In this document: positions 56,038 through 64,000 of the stretch, piece by piece
Layout of the letters: each line of letters opens with the position of its first letter
Position numbering within the stretch: position 1 is the stretch's first letter
DNA from: Notospermus geniculatus
Taxonomy: Eukaryota > Nemertea > Pilidiophora > Heteronemertea > Lineidae
Assembly (NCBI GenBank): GCA_002633025.1
Contig: NMRB01001482.1
Coordinates: 25,093-89,092 of the forward strand
Direction of reading: 5' to 3'
DNA: 64,000 nt
Program-made: the position numbers and the translations under genes
Notes under the pieces: model-generated
The model's database searches: none
The model's input: only the letters and a program-made list of their open reading frames with translations
Told to the model about the DNA's origin: nothing

Positions 56038-56483
56038 AGAGGACGATAATTATTACAGTTATGAGTAATGTGGTTATGTGCAAAGTGTTTAATGAGGAAC
56101 TACAGGAAAAGGTGGCACTCAGGCACAACACTGTAGTGTAAAACAGAGCGACGACAGGTCGAATGACGTTCCAGTAGTTATCCATATTCATGCCATGAGC
56201 ACACATTCAATCGTTGTGCCACCTGTGGGCACACTTTCAAGGCTGGTTCCTCATTGTGACAGGTCATTAGACATGATGACTTGTACTGTGACGAATGGGA
56301 TCCTACCAGACAAGTGACGTACACCACTGTAATGGAGACGGTGCTCGATGTATTGCCGCCATTTTTCCAATCGATTCGCGAGGATTTTTGCACGCTGTGA
56401 CCAGTAGAGTGTAATTCACGGCTTCATTTTCAGCAGGTTTGCAGAGAAAATTGGCTAAATAAATAGCCTCTTTATTCTTCATA

Positions 56484-56533
56484 CAGAATGCTAGAGGACG
56501 AGGAAGAGGCCAGGGACGTGGACGTGGTAAGAG
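56484..56533 (+). other. Arg/Gly-rich mini-exon candidate
   Basis: The acceptor TTCTTCATACAG and donor GTG|GTAAGAG enclose NARGRGRGQGRGRG. RG repeats are common in RNA-binding proteins and at the end of some gag proteins; it lies 200 bases before a Gypsy RT, so either is possible. Confidence 0.25.
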
Positions 56534-56736
56534 AGCTGCCAAAGATATAAGTACATGTACATGTACCTGCATTATCTCATCTGAAATGACCTGATTCAGC
56601 CACCTGAAGACGACCAGGGAACACTGGTAGAAACATTGTGGAAATGTATACATGTATACATGTAAAAGAAGGAGTCTCAAAAAGAAGTGTCTTGCATGTG
56701 TCCTTTGATAGGTTGACCAAATAAACATCAATTTCC

Positions 56737-57060
56737 TTGTTGGAAATTCCGGGTCTTGAGAATCTTATAGAAGAGTTTTCAGATGTGTTTACTGCAGTGC
56801 CTGGTAGAACTGATGTAGTTCATCATGTCATAGAAACTGGGCCAGCTAAGCCAGTAACGCTTCAGCCGTATAGAATTACTGGGGCCAAATTAGAAAGCCT
56901 GGAGCGCCAGGTAGAGGAGATGTTGAAACGGGGTATAATTGAACAGTCTAGATCGCCCTGGCGGTTTCCTGTAGTTATGGTACCCAAAAGGGGACGACTA
57001 CCGTTTGTGTGTAAGCTTCAAGGAATTGAATGCGCCCACCCAGCCTGATGCTTTCCCGAT
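56737..57060 (+). pseudogene. Second Ty3/Gypsy RT, 5' half
   Basis: The frame contains EEFSDVFTAVPGRTDVVHHV, PVTLQPYRI, EMLKRGIIEQSRSPWRFPVV and a VPKRG loop, the first RT motifs. One base shift near 56990 takes the reading into RFCVxFKELN-type wording and then TQPDAFPIPPIED. At 57061 a Penelope-like insertion breaks the domain; RT resumes at 57936. Confidence 0.8.
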
Positions 57061-57096
57061 TCCGCCAATAGAAGATAATAAACAAGAAGTCAATCT

Positions 57097-57142
57097 CCAG
57101 AATTCACGAATTTTCGACCCCAACCGGGGTCTTTTTCAAGTG
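57097..57142 (-). ncRNA. Hammerhead-like core in Penelope-like tail
   Basis: Minus-strand order: CTTGAAAAA (degenerate CUGAUGA box), GACCCC-GGTT-GGGGTC (stem II, 57116-57131), GAAA (57112-57115), ATTC-GT-GAAT stem III, then TC at the expected UH cleavage position. The first catalytic box is damaged, so cleavage is unlikely. Confidence 0.55.
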
Positions 57143-57699
57143 GAACTTTACAATCTGAAACTCTAGAAAAGACTGAGCTGAAACCCGAATGTAGAACTAC
57201 ATAACCTGTGTAGACAGGACAAACAAGCAATTAAGGAAAGAATAGCGACCAAGCCCCACGGGTGGCCGCTGGACAATTAAGGAGAAACTAATTCAGCTGA
57301 AAGACAAGGGTTGAATAACTGCAGGGTTGCTCAGCCTGACCACAAGCAGAGTGTAAGCAACTGGCGCAGGGCTTCATTTGGCTGAAAGAAAGTTTATAAA
57401 TTAATAAATACATAACAAGCACAAAGCGAAAAGATGCACAAAGGTCAACACAAAGTAAAGGAATATAAAGGAAGTCAACTTCCAGATTTGTCGGAAAAAA
57501 AACAGAATGGATAATGCAAATCACTGAGCAATGAGAAGAATAGGGCGAGGAGGAATAGAGCAAAAAAAGGGGGAGGGAAAAAAGGCCTAGACCAGAAGGG
57601 GAGCCACGAACCCTCCGCAACTGGAAACCTAAAACGAAATAGGCCTACCAGGGTGGGGGAAAAGGAAGAACACGAATGCCAAATTGGGGTCTCAGGACC

Positions 57700-57920
57700 T
57701 CAGCATCTTGTGTTAAGACCTGAGGGGGTAATGGTTTTAAGGGTCCACATCCATTTCGACTCTGTCTGAAGGAGAGTCTTCTCATCTGGACATGTCTCGA
57801 GGATGGTGAACAACACGTCCGTGACAGAATGTCCTCGCAACTTAAAGTGGGCATAGAGTATCGAGCAGTCACGATCACGATCCTCTTTCCCTAATCTGAT
57901 GTTGGACTTATGGTTGTTCA
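57700..57920 (-). pseudogene. GIY-YIG endonuclease fragment of Penelope-like element
   Basis: The 72-codon frame carries NNHKSNIRLG, CSILYAHFKLRGHSVTDV and then TESKWMWTLKTITPSGLN. The last box, with its Glu (catalytic in GIY-YIG nucleases) and the TxxPxGLN end, is the C-terminal signature of Penelope-like EN domains. The GIY-YIG strand itself and the RT are gone because of 5' truncation. In a full element it nicks the target DNA. Confidence 0.75.
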
Positions 57921-57935
57921 TCCGCCAATAGAAGA

Positions 57936-58445
57936 CATACTAATGTCACTGCATGGTGCTCAAGTCTTCTCGACCCTTGACTTGAAGTCAGGATTCTGGC
58001 GCTGCGGGAAGAAGATCAATTGAAATGTGCATTCCAAGCTGGAAATCAGCTGTACCAATTTCGGGTTATGCCCTCTGGGGTAATGAATGGCAGCGCCACC
58101 TTCCAGCGTCTCATGACGAAGGTCTTGGGAGAGTTAATTGGTACTATTTGTTTTGTGTATTGTGATGATGTCACAGTGTATTCATGTTCTGTGGACAAGC
58201 ATGTTGATGACTTGCGCATGGTGTTGGAGAGATTGCGTGCTGCTGGCCTAACTCTATCAGTGGGGAAGTGTCGTTTGGGACACCTAAAGGTTGATTATTT
58301 GGGAAATGTTCTTTCACCGGAGAGAAGGTCAGTTCAGTCCCGCAAGGGAGAGGTTGTTGAAAACTTCCCTCAGCCGCAGTCATGGAAAGAGTTAGAGCGG
58401 TTTCTGGGAATGGTCACTTGGTTTGGTCGATATATTCCGAACTGA
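57936..58445 (+). pseudogene. Second Ty3/Gypsy RT, 3' half
   Basis: After the insertion, the domain continues with VFSTLDLKSGFW, then QFRVMPSGVMNGSATFQRLM, FVYCDDVTVYS (the YXDD box with an unusual Cys) and KCRLGHLKVDYLGNVLSP. It ends at RYIPN and TGA (58443). One stop lies near 58020 between the first and second pieces. RNase H and integrase are absent. Confidence 0.85.
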
Positions 58446-58499
58446 GCCCTTGAATCATCTTCGCAGAATGGAGACTACAGGTGGCACTCAAAAGCTGGC

Positions 58500-58872
58500 T
58501 AAATACCTACAACCTCTTCAGCTGTGAACAGAAATAGGGTACTGACATGGCGATACTGGGGACAAGCTACGTACACAGAGAATGATGCTGTGAGGAAGCG
58601 AACAGCCCTACCGACACGGAGTGGAACAATCCAGGCCCTCACCAATGAACATGACAAGAGAGTCAAAAGGGTTCTTTCTGAACCAGGCTTTGTTTCTGTA
58701 CTTGAGCATCCTTGTTTCTGTACTTGAGCATCCTCATAAAAGGAAAATAGGCTTGGGTAAAACAGCAGAATTAGTGAAGGAATTCTTCTTGCAAGATGAA
58801 AATAGTGCTCCATCCAGTGGAGTGAGAAAGACAATCACAGGAAATAAGGCAAAAATGCAGAAGAGGTAGTAG
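58500..58872 (+). pseudogene. Transposon-type ORF broken by 22-bp duplication
   Basis: Frame one runs TWRYWGQATYTENDAVRKRT to FVSVLEHP; frame two continues HKRKIGLGKTAELVKEFFLQ and SSGVRKTITGNKAKMQKR. Both are typical of large animal DNA-transposon proteins with a 'reFyxrDDxSr' box and a basic KxxMQKR box. The break lies exactly at a 22-bp tandem duplication (58690-58733). A donor-like AG|GTAGTA follows at 58867. Confidence 0.55.
58690..58733 (+). repeat. Perfect 22-bp tandem duplication
   Basis: TTGTTTCTGTACTTGAGCAT plus CC twice in succession (58690-58711 and 58712-58733). 22 is not a multiple of three, so the duplication shifts the frame. Confidence 0.9.
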
Positions 58873-58974
58873 TATAGGGCGAGTTTTTGGGAGCACAGGG
58901 CTCAGGAGTTCATGGGGATCTTTCTCTTCCGGGTACCCACCTGTTATTAGGCCTGTGGAAACCAGGCTTATGCT

Positions 58975-59181
58975 ATGGATGAGATTCACAGATTCTATCC
59001 TGAAAGAATTCCATATGACAATAGGATATTAAACAGAGGAAGGTGGCTTAAAATGGATGGGAATGTCTTCAAGCTTGGCTGTTTTGTTTTGTATCCTGCA
59101 GAACAGGAAATGCCCTATTTTGGAAAGTTACAAGACATTGTTATGACATGTATGATGGGGAGTATTTTTGTTTCCAACTAG
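58975..59181 (+). pseudogene. Transposon-associated coding segment, unknown
   Basis: The frame reads MDEIHRFYPERIPYDNRILN, WLKMDGNVFKLGCFVLYPAE, MPYFGKLQDIVM. 'G-FGkIxdI' wording after a 'GxxFKxGxxV' strand is common at the end of large transposase-like proteins. It is in line with the preceding fragment on the same strand, with about 100 bases between. Confidence 0.45.
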
Positions 59182-59278
59182 AAAGTGCCTACCGTTTTCC
59201 CATCCACTATTAATGGGTGAGTAGATAGCGCATGGACTTTATACTTGTTTCTAACAATGATCATTAAAATCTTTTCAG

Positions 59279-59427
59279 ATACCATGCCTTTGACGAAGCC
59301 CCCGGTGGGAGCAATCCTTGAATGTTGCACCGAGGATGGCAATCCTCACGACACCCATGCCTCAAGGTTAGGTAAAACGGCCACATGCTTGGGAGAGTTC
59401 CAAAGGACTTTGCAAGAATCCTGTTAA
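59279..59427 (+). pseudogene. HIRAN-like segment
   Basis: An acceptor (TAAAATCTTTTCAG) precedes the frame. The peptide VGAILECCTEDGNPHDTHAS, then RLGKTATCLG, follows HIRAN domains, where a 'G..l.c..Ep.NphD..Av' run is followed by G-x-x-v/l-G. It is only about 50 residues with its stop early, so this is a partial match by eye. HIRAN modules recognise DNA ends or damaged forks in helicases. Confidence 0.4.
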
Positions 59428-59611
59428 ACTATTAAAGTGACTTTCATCCACCCCATCCAGGGTGAGAGTAATGATAGGTGACCTTGATTTTACCATTTCC
59501 ATCCGACACCATTACGAGAGTATTTAAATACAGCCTGCTGCTCTTACCAAAGACTTGGAATTGGCCTATGACAAGGGACACCTTAGCCAGTAGAAAGTTC
59601 CCTTTGAATTC

Positions 59612-59857
59612 ATGAAAAGCATTGCGAGGAATCTGATGAGAAAACCTCGTGGTCGGCGTTATGATACGTTTATAAATGACATTTATGAACTACCGGTATC
59701 TGAGATCTGGGGTGGGGAGCGTGTGGCGCGTGTACTGGCATCATTTTTTTGGGCCACTCCGAGACGACCAGGAAACGAAATAGGAGGAAGAATCAGCCCG
59801 CCCATCCGCAGCCGGAGCCTCCAAATCTCGACTCTTTCAGAAAGATGGGAGAACTGA
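59612..59857 (+). CDS. Hypothetical basic ORF
   Basis: An 81-codon frame: a basic start (RKPRGRRYD), INDIYELPVSEIWGG, then Arg/Pro-rich. No family recognised; kept because it lies in the same strand run of coding-like pieces. It could be chance. Confidence 0.25.
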   Translation: MKSIARNLMRKPRGRRYDTFINDIYELPVSEIWGGERVARVLASFFWATPRRPGNEIGGRISPPIRSRSLQISTLSERWEN

Positions 59858-60116
59858 TGATACACAGGAAGAAGATGATGATGATGAAGATGAGAAGCAG
59901 CTTTCTGAGAAAGAGATTTTACATGATAGTGATGTTCCTGCAGTGTTTATCTTCATGCATGTTCTGTATCTGCGACTAGCTAATGATGATGATGATGCAG
60001 GTTGTGTTCACAATGAATCTAGGCCCGCCAAAATTCGTAATGTGTTTGTGAGTGTTGTTCTGTATTTTGCATTGCTGTTGTCAACTGTCATTTTATGCTA
60101 CACATTCTTTCAGGTT

Positions 60117-60382
60117 TGATATTGATGTCAGTAAAGCCTGTGCTAATCGTCGTGTGGTCATCAGTTGGATGTGTGCTGTGGATCAAGGCCAAAGTTTTAT
60201 TTCAACTGTATATTTCTATAATGCAAGTTATGTATCTGCGACTGCGCTGTTATTTGACTGACTTGTCCGAAGAATCTTTTAGTTTTGATATTCCTAGTGA
60301 CGCTGCGATAAGTAGTTGCAGCAACCTACTCTTTATCTCTGAATTGATATTGGCTATTGCTGCTGAGAGATTTCAGCTATGA
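60117..60382 (+). other. Coding-like segment of unknown type
   Basis: An acceptor-like TTCTTTCAG precedes FDIDVSKACANRRVVISWMC and AVDQGQSFISTV. The frame closes at 60261; another frame opens to 60382. Nothing diagnostic. Confidence 0.2.
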
Positions 60383-60616
60383 GTTCCTTTTTGAGCAGAA
60401 TTAATTCTGTGCATCTTGTCGCTTTTTTCTATTCCCTCCAAATAAATTGTTATTTGAATAACTGCAATTTTTAAAGTTCTCTCTTTTGTTTTGTGATGGC
60501 AGGACCCGTGCTATGGTTGTTCTTCAATGCACTGAGCAGCACTGAAGCAGTATGTGACGCGTGCTGCCTACCAGGCGAGCTGCATCTGGAGTCAGTCAAC
60601 AGTACGTTAACCAGAA

Positions 60617-60805
60617 ATGCTGCCAACTAGGGCTGGACCAAGAAAGGATGTCTGTGGCAAATCGTTTGTACAGAGCTCCCACCCACTGCAGAGTTGCCAG
60701 CAGCTGACCAAGTGTGGATGCAAGACAGAATGCTGCGGTCGATGCAAATGCTACTGGCTTGGTCTGACCTGCACGACACTGTGCATCTGCAGATGTGAGG
60801 TTTAG
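60617..60805 (+). pseudogene. Cysteine-rich CxC tail of transposon protein
   Basis: From residue 27 onward the frame reads CQQLTKCGCKTECCGRCKCY and then LTCTTLCICRCEV. The regular C-G-C, C-C-x-R-C-x-C, C-T-x-L-C-x-C pattern occurs at the C-terminus of many uncharacterised proteins from animal DNA transposons. The segment is closed by TAG at 60803. A similar upstream frame (STEAVCDACCL) may be its own continuation in another phase. Confidence 0.5.
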
Positions 60806-61265
60806 AAGCACTCTACCTACCAGTATACTCATCCGGGCAGCTAGACAATACGTGAGAAACAAGTATAGGCCTGCTGCCTACATGTAGGTAATTGAAAAAT
60901 GGCCGCCATCTTGAATTTTTAGGTGGCTAACGGGTCTTATCAAAAGAGCAATCCCCAAAGACAATGTGTGCCAATTTTGGTGCTTGTTTCCAGAAATGAA
61001 CAATTGTTACAATCTGCACTACTAAAAGAGTGTCGAATGAAGACTGAATCGATCGGGATAATCTGAAGGCTATCGATAGAATTCGCCACATGAAATTTTG
61101 GCACGATCACAGTGCCATCCTGAATCATTCAGATTTTCTGGTCGATATAGAATACAAACAGTAACATCCAGTGGAGAAAGGGTTCTCTGTACAGGAGTTT
61201 GTAGGAAGACCATCACTCTAGATACTGGGACAATCTGCTGCAAGTGATGAACACCAGTTGCTGTA

Positions 61266-61585
61266 TTGCGAGACAAGAAGGGAGATCTCTGTGAATTGGA
61301 TCAACTCATTTTTTCAGAAGACGAATTAGCGTTTTTTAAGGACCGACTTCACTTCTTATCCGGCCACGAGCCTGTCTGTGATTTGGAATGTGGCCAAAAG
61401 CATCTGGGAGCGCTGTGCGGTGTAACAGCTAAGGATTACACTGATCTTCAGGCTTGTTATCCATTGTACAATGCCATGATCACTGGCAGAACGCCAATTT
61501 ATATTTCTCAGTGGACGCCTATGGCAGCGCTACAAAAGTGGCAATATCATTCGCAAATCTACGAAAATTTGAAATCCAGGAAGAG
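61266..61585 (+). CDS. Long candidate exon, unknown protein
   Basis: A 107-codon open frame ending at a strong donor (AGAG|GTAAGA). Peptide features include DQLIFSEDELAFFKDRLHFL, CDLECGQKHLGALCG, YTDLQACYPLYNAMITG and SQWTPMAALQKW. Its internal consistency suggests real coding; I recognise no family. The natural reading is an exon of the same gene or element as the neighbouring cysteine-rich piece. Confidence 0.4.
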
Positions 61586-62396
61586 GTAAGAAATCGGGAA
61601 ACTGACTTCCTTGGAAAGATGCCTACTGCGGCTAGGATGCATTGGCATTGTGCATTGCATGCACTGAGATGCTGCACATCGGGCTATAGTCATGCTGTAC
61701 ATGCTGTACAGAACTGATGCACCGACTGCTGTCGAAGACGAATTAGAAGATAAAAGAAGGCCGACCTCCATGCGGTGTTGACTCTTTGGATTGGTGTGCG
61801 GAATTTGACGCAGTCATGTCACAGCAGCAGGCACTAAGAAAGGATGATAGGCCTAGGGCTAGGGTGTTGGAGCCCGAGGGATTTTGAGAAAAACAAAGGC
61901 AACAAGCCAGAAGGTACGTAAGATACGGAAAATGAGATGAATGCCATAATCACCTTGGCTACACAGTGTCTCAGGCCTCTCAATTACATGGTTTTCACGT
62001 CGTATAACGACGTACGCGCCCAAATTCCGGATGCGCCCAAATTGTCAAAAGAGCCCAAAATCCCTTCGCAAACGAAGTCAAGTCATTAGCAAATCAACTG
62101 AACAAAGCTTACTTCTACTTTAAAAATTCTGTTCTACATATAGTTAGTGTTAATTTCCTGGTTATGTCGCACTTTATTCGTGTCCGAAATTAGAAATACA
62201 ACCCTTCGAATGACTTCCGTGTTGATCAGACTAGTTTCAGCGCAAAACTAGTCTCGCTCTACGTAGATACAGTATCGCTGTCTGAATATCTGTGCTGTGC
62301 GCGCGAGCATGATAGATTGGCAACATTTTGGGAGAGGGTACCAGTCTACGAGCATGGTAGCGTCTGAATGCATGGAATGAGCTGATTTGCATCATA
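61586..62396. other. Non-coding, presumed intron or promoter
   Basis: No feature recognised; it separates the candidate exon from the possible new first exon at 62397. Confidence 0.3.
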
Positions 62397-62538
62397 ATGC
62401 CACACCGTGGGAGGCCTTCTTCGAGTGGCAAATCACACAATAAATCTAGTGTGACTTACAAAACTAAGCGAAAGGAGCGTGCATCAGATCCTCGAGGCAG
62501 CAGTACCATTGAATCTCTGTTTCAGGCCGCCAAAAAAC
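62397..62538 (+). CDS. Possible first coding exon, basic N-terminus
   Basis: ATG opens MPHRGRPSSSGKSHNKSSVT and, after YKTKRKERASDPRGSS, IESLFQAAKK. A perfect donor, GTAAGT, lies at 62539-62544. Read straight through, the frame would stop at 62576. The basic, low-complexity start followed by a short motif is typical of the first exon of a large nuclear or transposon protein. The downstream YqaJ-like segment could belong to the same gene. Confidence 0.45.
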
Positions 62539-62576
62539 GTAAGTTAGCAGACTTCATTTCTTTGACAGCAGCGTAA

Positions 62577-63039
62577 CCTTGACCCCGACGATCATATTAT
62601 AATTTATTCATTTCCAAGAAGCGTTCTCATTGGCTGTGTCCATGGTGAGTTCCACGTTGCTGAATGTTTGTAAACATTGCACCACGTGCTTGCTGTTTGT
62701 GTGCAATTATTCAAACATTTATAAAGATGCAAGTCATGCAAGTCCTAGAATTTCTGTTAAAAAAGAAAAAGAACATGTTTTGTTTATTTCACAGTTTATT
62801 TTGAATAATAAATATAAAATACATTTCATGTGAAATGACTAAATTGTTTTGCTGACTAAGTCTTTCATCTTACGATTCGCAACATGACTAAAACAGCCCA
62901 AATTCATATAAAGTAGACGTTTACGGTAAAAAGTGCCCAATTTTGGCAAAAAGTGGATGTATCCCAAATTATGTAATTGAGAGGCCTGTGTCTGCAAATG
63001 TACTACCCTCAGTATGCATGGTATGCCTAATGAGAGGAG
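62577..63039. other. Presumed intron, AT-rich
   Basis: No features recognised beyond AT-rich sequence with AATAAATATAAAAT-type words. Confidence 0.35.
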
Positions 63040-63490
63040 GGAATGTATCCCTTGAAACTTGGAGATAAGCCCTTTATAGCTATTTCTCCAGATGGAAGCC
63101 TTTGACGCTTCAGCTCGACAAACCTGGAAGTGGGAAGCCAATGTAGGCCTAGTGGTTGAAGTGAAATGCCCCAATCCGAATGCATTCAAACCACCAGTAC
63201 ATTACAGCCTTCCGACTTCTCACCATGGAGATGGAAGCTCTGAACTTGGAGTGTGTCTCAAACTCAGGCCAGAGCACAACCATCTATTAGATTCAATTCG
63301 ATTCAGAGTTGTGGGATGCTATGCAGATGGGTCAATATATCTGGCTGATTGTCCTCGAGGCGCAACTTCCATCTCAGGTACTGTTAAAAACCTCAGGGAA
63401 GAACTGAAGCACTTTACAAAGGACAAAGTCAAGTTCCTAGCATCCGTCTCACTTGAACAGACACGAGAAGTCCAGATCACCGGAAGATGA
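63040..63490 (+). pseudogene. YqaJ-like PD-(D/E)XK nuclease fragment
   Basis: In one frame KPFIAISPDGS (SPDG at 63085-63096) and, one frame on, VGLVVEVKCPNPNAFKPPVH (EVK at 63158-63166) about 22 codons later. SPDG followed by E-x-K-C-P is the active-site signature of YqaJ/lambda-exonuclease-like nucleases, which occur in many animal transposon and host proteins. A single frameshift separates the two. The 132-codon frame continues to TGA with no further known domain. Confidence 0.55.
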
Positions 63491-64000
63491 AGGTGTGGGC
63501 AATCCTCCATCATCACAAGTATCTTCGATACTGCTTGTGCTCGCTTGTGGTAAAGATTCGCATCTATCACTATCAGCATCAGGGAAGCTTGTTGGCACTA
63601 TAAGCTACTCATTACCAGAAACTGGAAAAAATTGAAGAATATGTTTTTTTTATACAGTGCTTGAAGTTAATAACTTGGCGTAACCTTTTTTCGAGACGTC
63701 CTGCAGAAACACTTTACATGTACCAGTCGAGAGGAACTTGTATGGCATAACAAGAACTTTAAAATGGCACCAAATGCAACTCTGTAGCTGCTTTGCTTCA
63801 AAGATACAGGTGTTCAAAGTTGCGAAGGTGGGGTGATAAGCCCAAATTTCGTGAACGAAAATCTCACTAATTATGAGGCCATGAACAAAAATAGCTGAGA
63901 TCTGGAGTATTACTCGTGAATCCCAACCTGTCCACAAAGTTTCACAAAATTCTGAGAGATGTCATCTGATTCTTGGTTGATTTGGCATGGAATGACCCTA
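63491..64000. other. No gene seen
   Basis: Sequence after the nuclease frame to the end of the window; short ORFs only, none supported. Confidence 0.4.

Larger units (their letters stand above)
57076..57920 (-). mobile_element. 5'-truncated Penelope-like element with 15-bp TSD
   Basis: TCCGCCAATAGAAGA is at 57061-57075 and exactly again at 57921-57935. On the minus strand the insert starts in a GIY-YIG endonuclease frame (57700-57920) and ends with the AATTCTGGAGATTGACTTC tail, so it is 5'-truncated and oriented opposite to the host Gypsy. The hammerhead-like core is near its 3' end, as known for this retroelement class. Confidence 0.85.

Overview
The window is eukaryotic, intergenic-to-intronic DNA from a repeat-rich animal genome. 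It has no operons or ribosome-binding sites. Short exons with consensus splice sites, long introns, animal-type transposons and frequent TAGGCCTA and ACATGTA words point to a marine invertebrate, most likely a deuterostome such as an echinoderm or hemichordate. The species cannot be fixed from sequence alone. There is one assembly gap (45646-46236).

Host-gene signal is thin. The best case is a minus-strand gene for a small secreted protein: a signal-peptide exon at 22721-22881, an internal exon at 19071-19211 and a terminal exon at 17350-17552. The last two have matching phase; an exon is probably missing between the first two. Other likely exons are an acidic terminal exon at 14689-14862 (minus), a terminal exon at 34272-34417 (plus), an exon at 52530-52674 (minus), and a possible first exon at 62397-62538 (plus).

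Most of the rest is transposable elements, often nested.
0-25 kb: mainly non-autonomous terminal-inverted-repeat (TIR) elements, including a 669/674-bp pair with 5-bp target-site duplications (TSDs), TTAA-flanked elements, a TA-flanked element nested in another family, and a CR1/L2-like LINE end at 18225.
25-30 kb: an internally deleted Ty3/Gypsy relic (gag zinc knuckle, protease, start of RT, integrase tail), then an ORF with a C2H2 finger and a SWIM-like motif, then a second LINE end.
34-38 kb and 47-50 kb: two copies of a ~2.8-kb TIR element whose ends carry ladders of AGACGT boxes. Each copy has different later insertions, so each gives the other's empty sites.
38.6-50.3 kb: a broken SET domain, then a FLYWCH-MULE transposase gene split by a 955-bp palindrome and a 2865-bp TIR element with a 9-bp TSD, then coding-like DNA split by two more TIR elements.
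53.7-58.5 kb: a hAT-like transposase relic and a second Gypsy RT that is split by a Penelope-like insertion carrying a GIY-YIG end and a hammerhead-like tail.
58.5-63.5 kb: a run of plus-strand coding pieces (HIRAN-like, cysteine-rich, YqaJ-like nuclease and unknown parts) that look like remains of one or more large DNA transposons or a host gene built from them.

No intact autonomous element is visible. The main value of the window is the layered insertion record: at least seven insertions have direct target duplications, and several have an uninterrupted homologous site elsewhere in the window.
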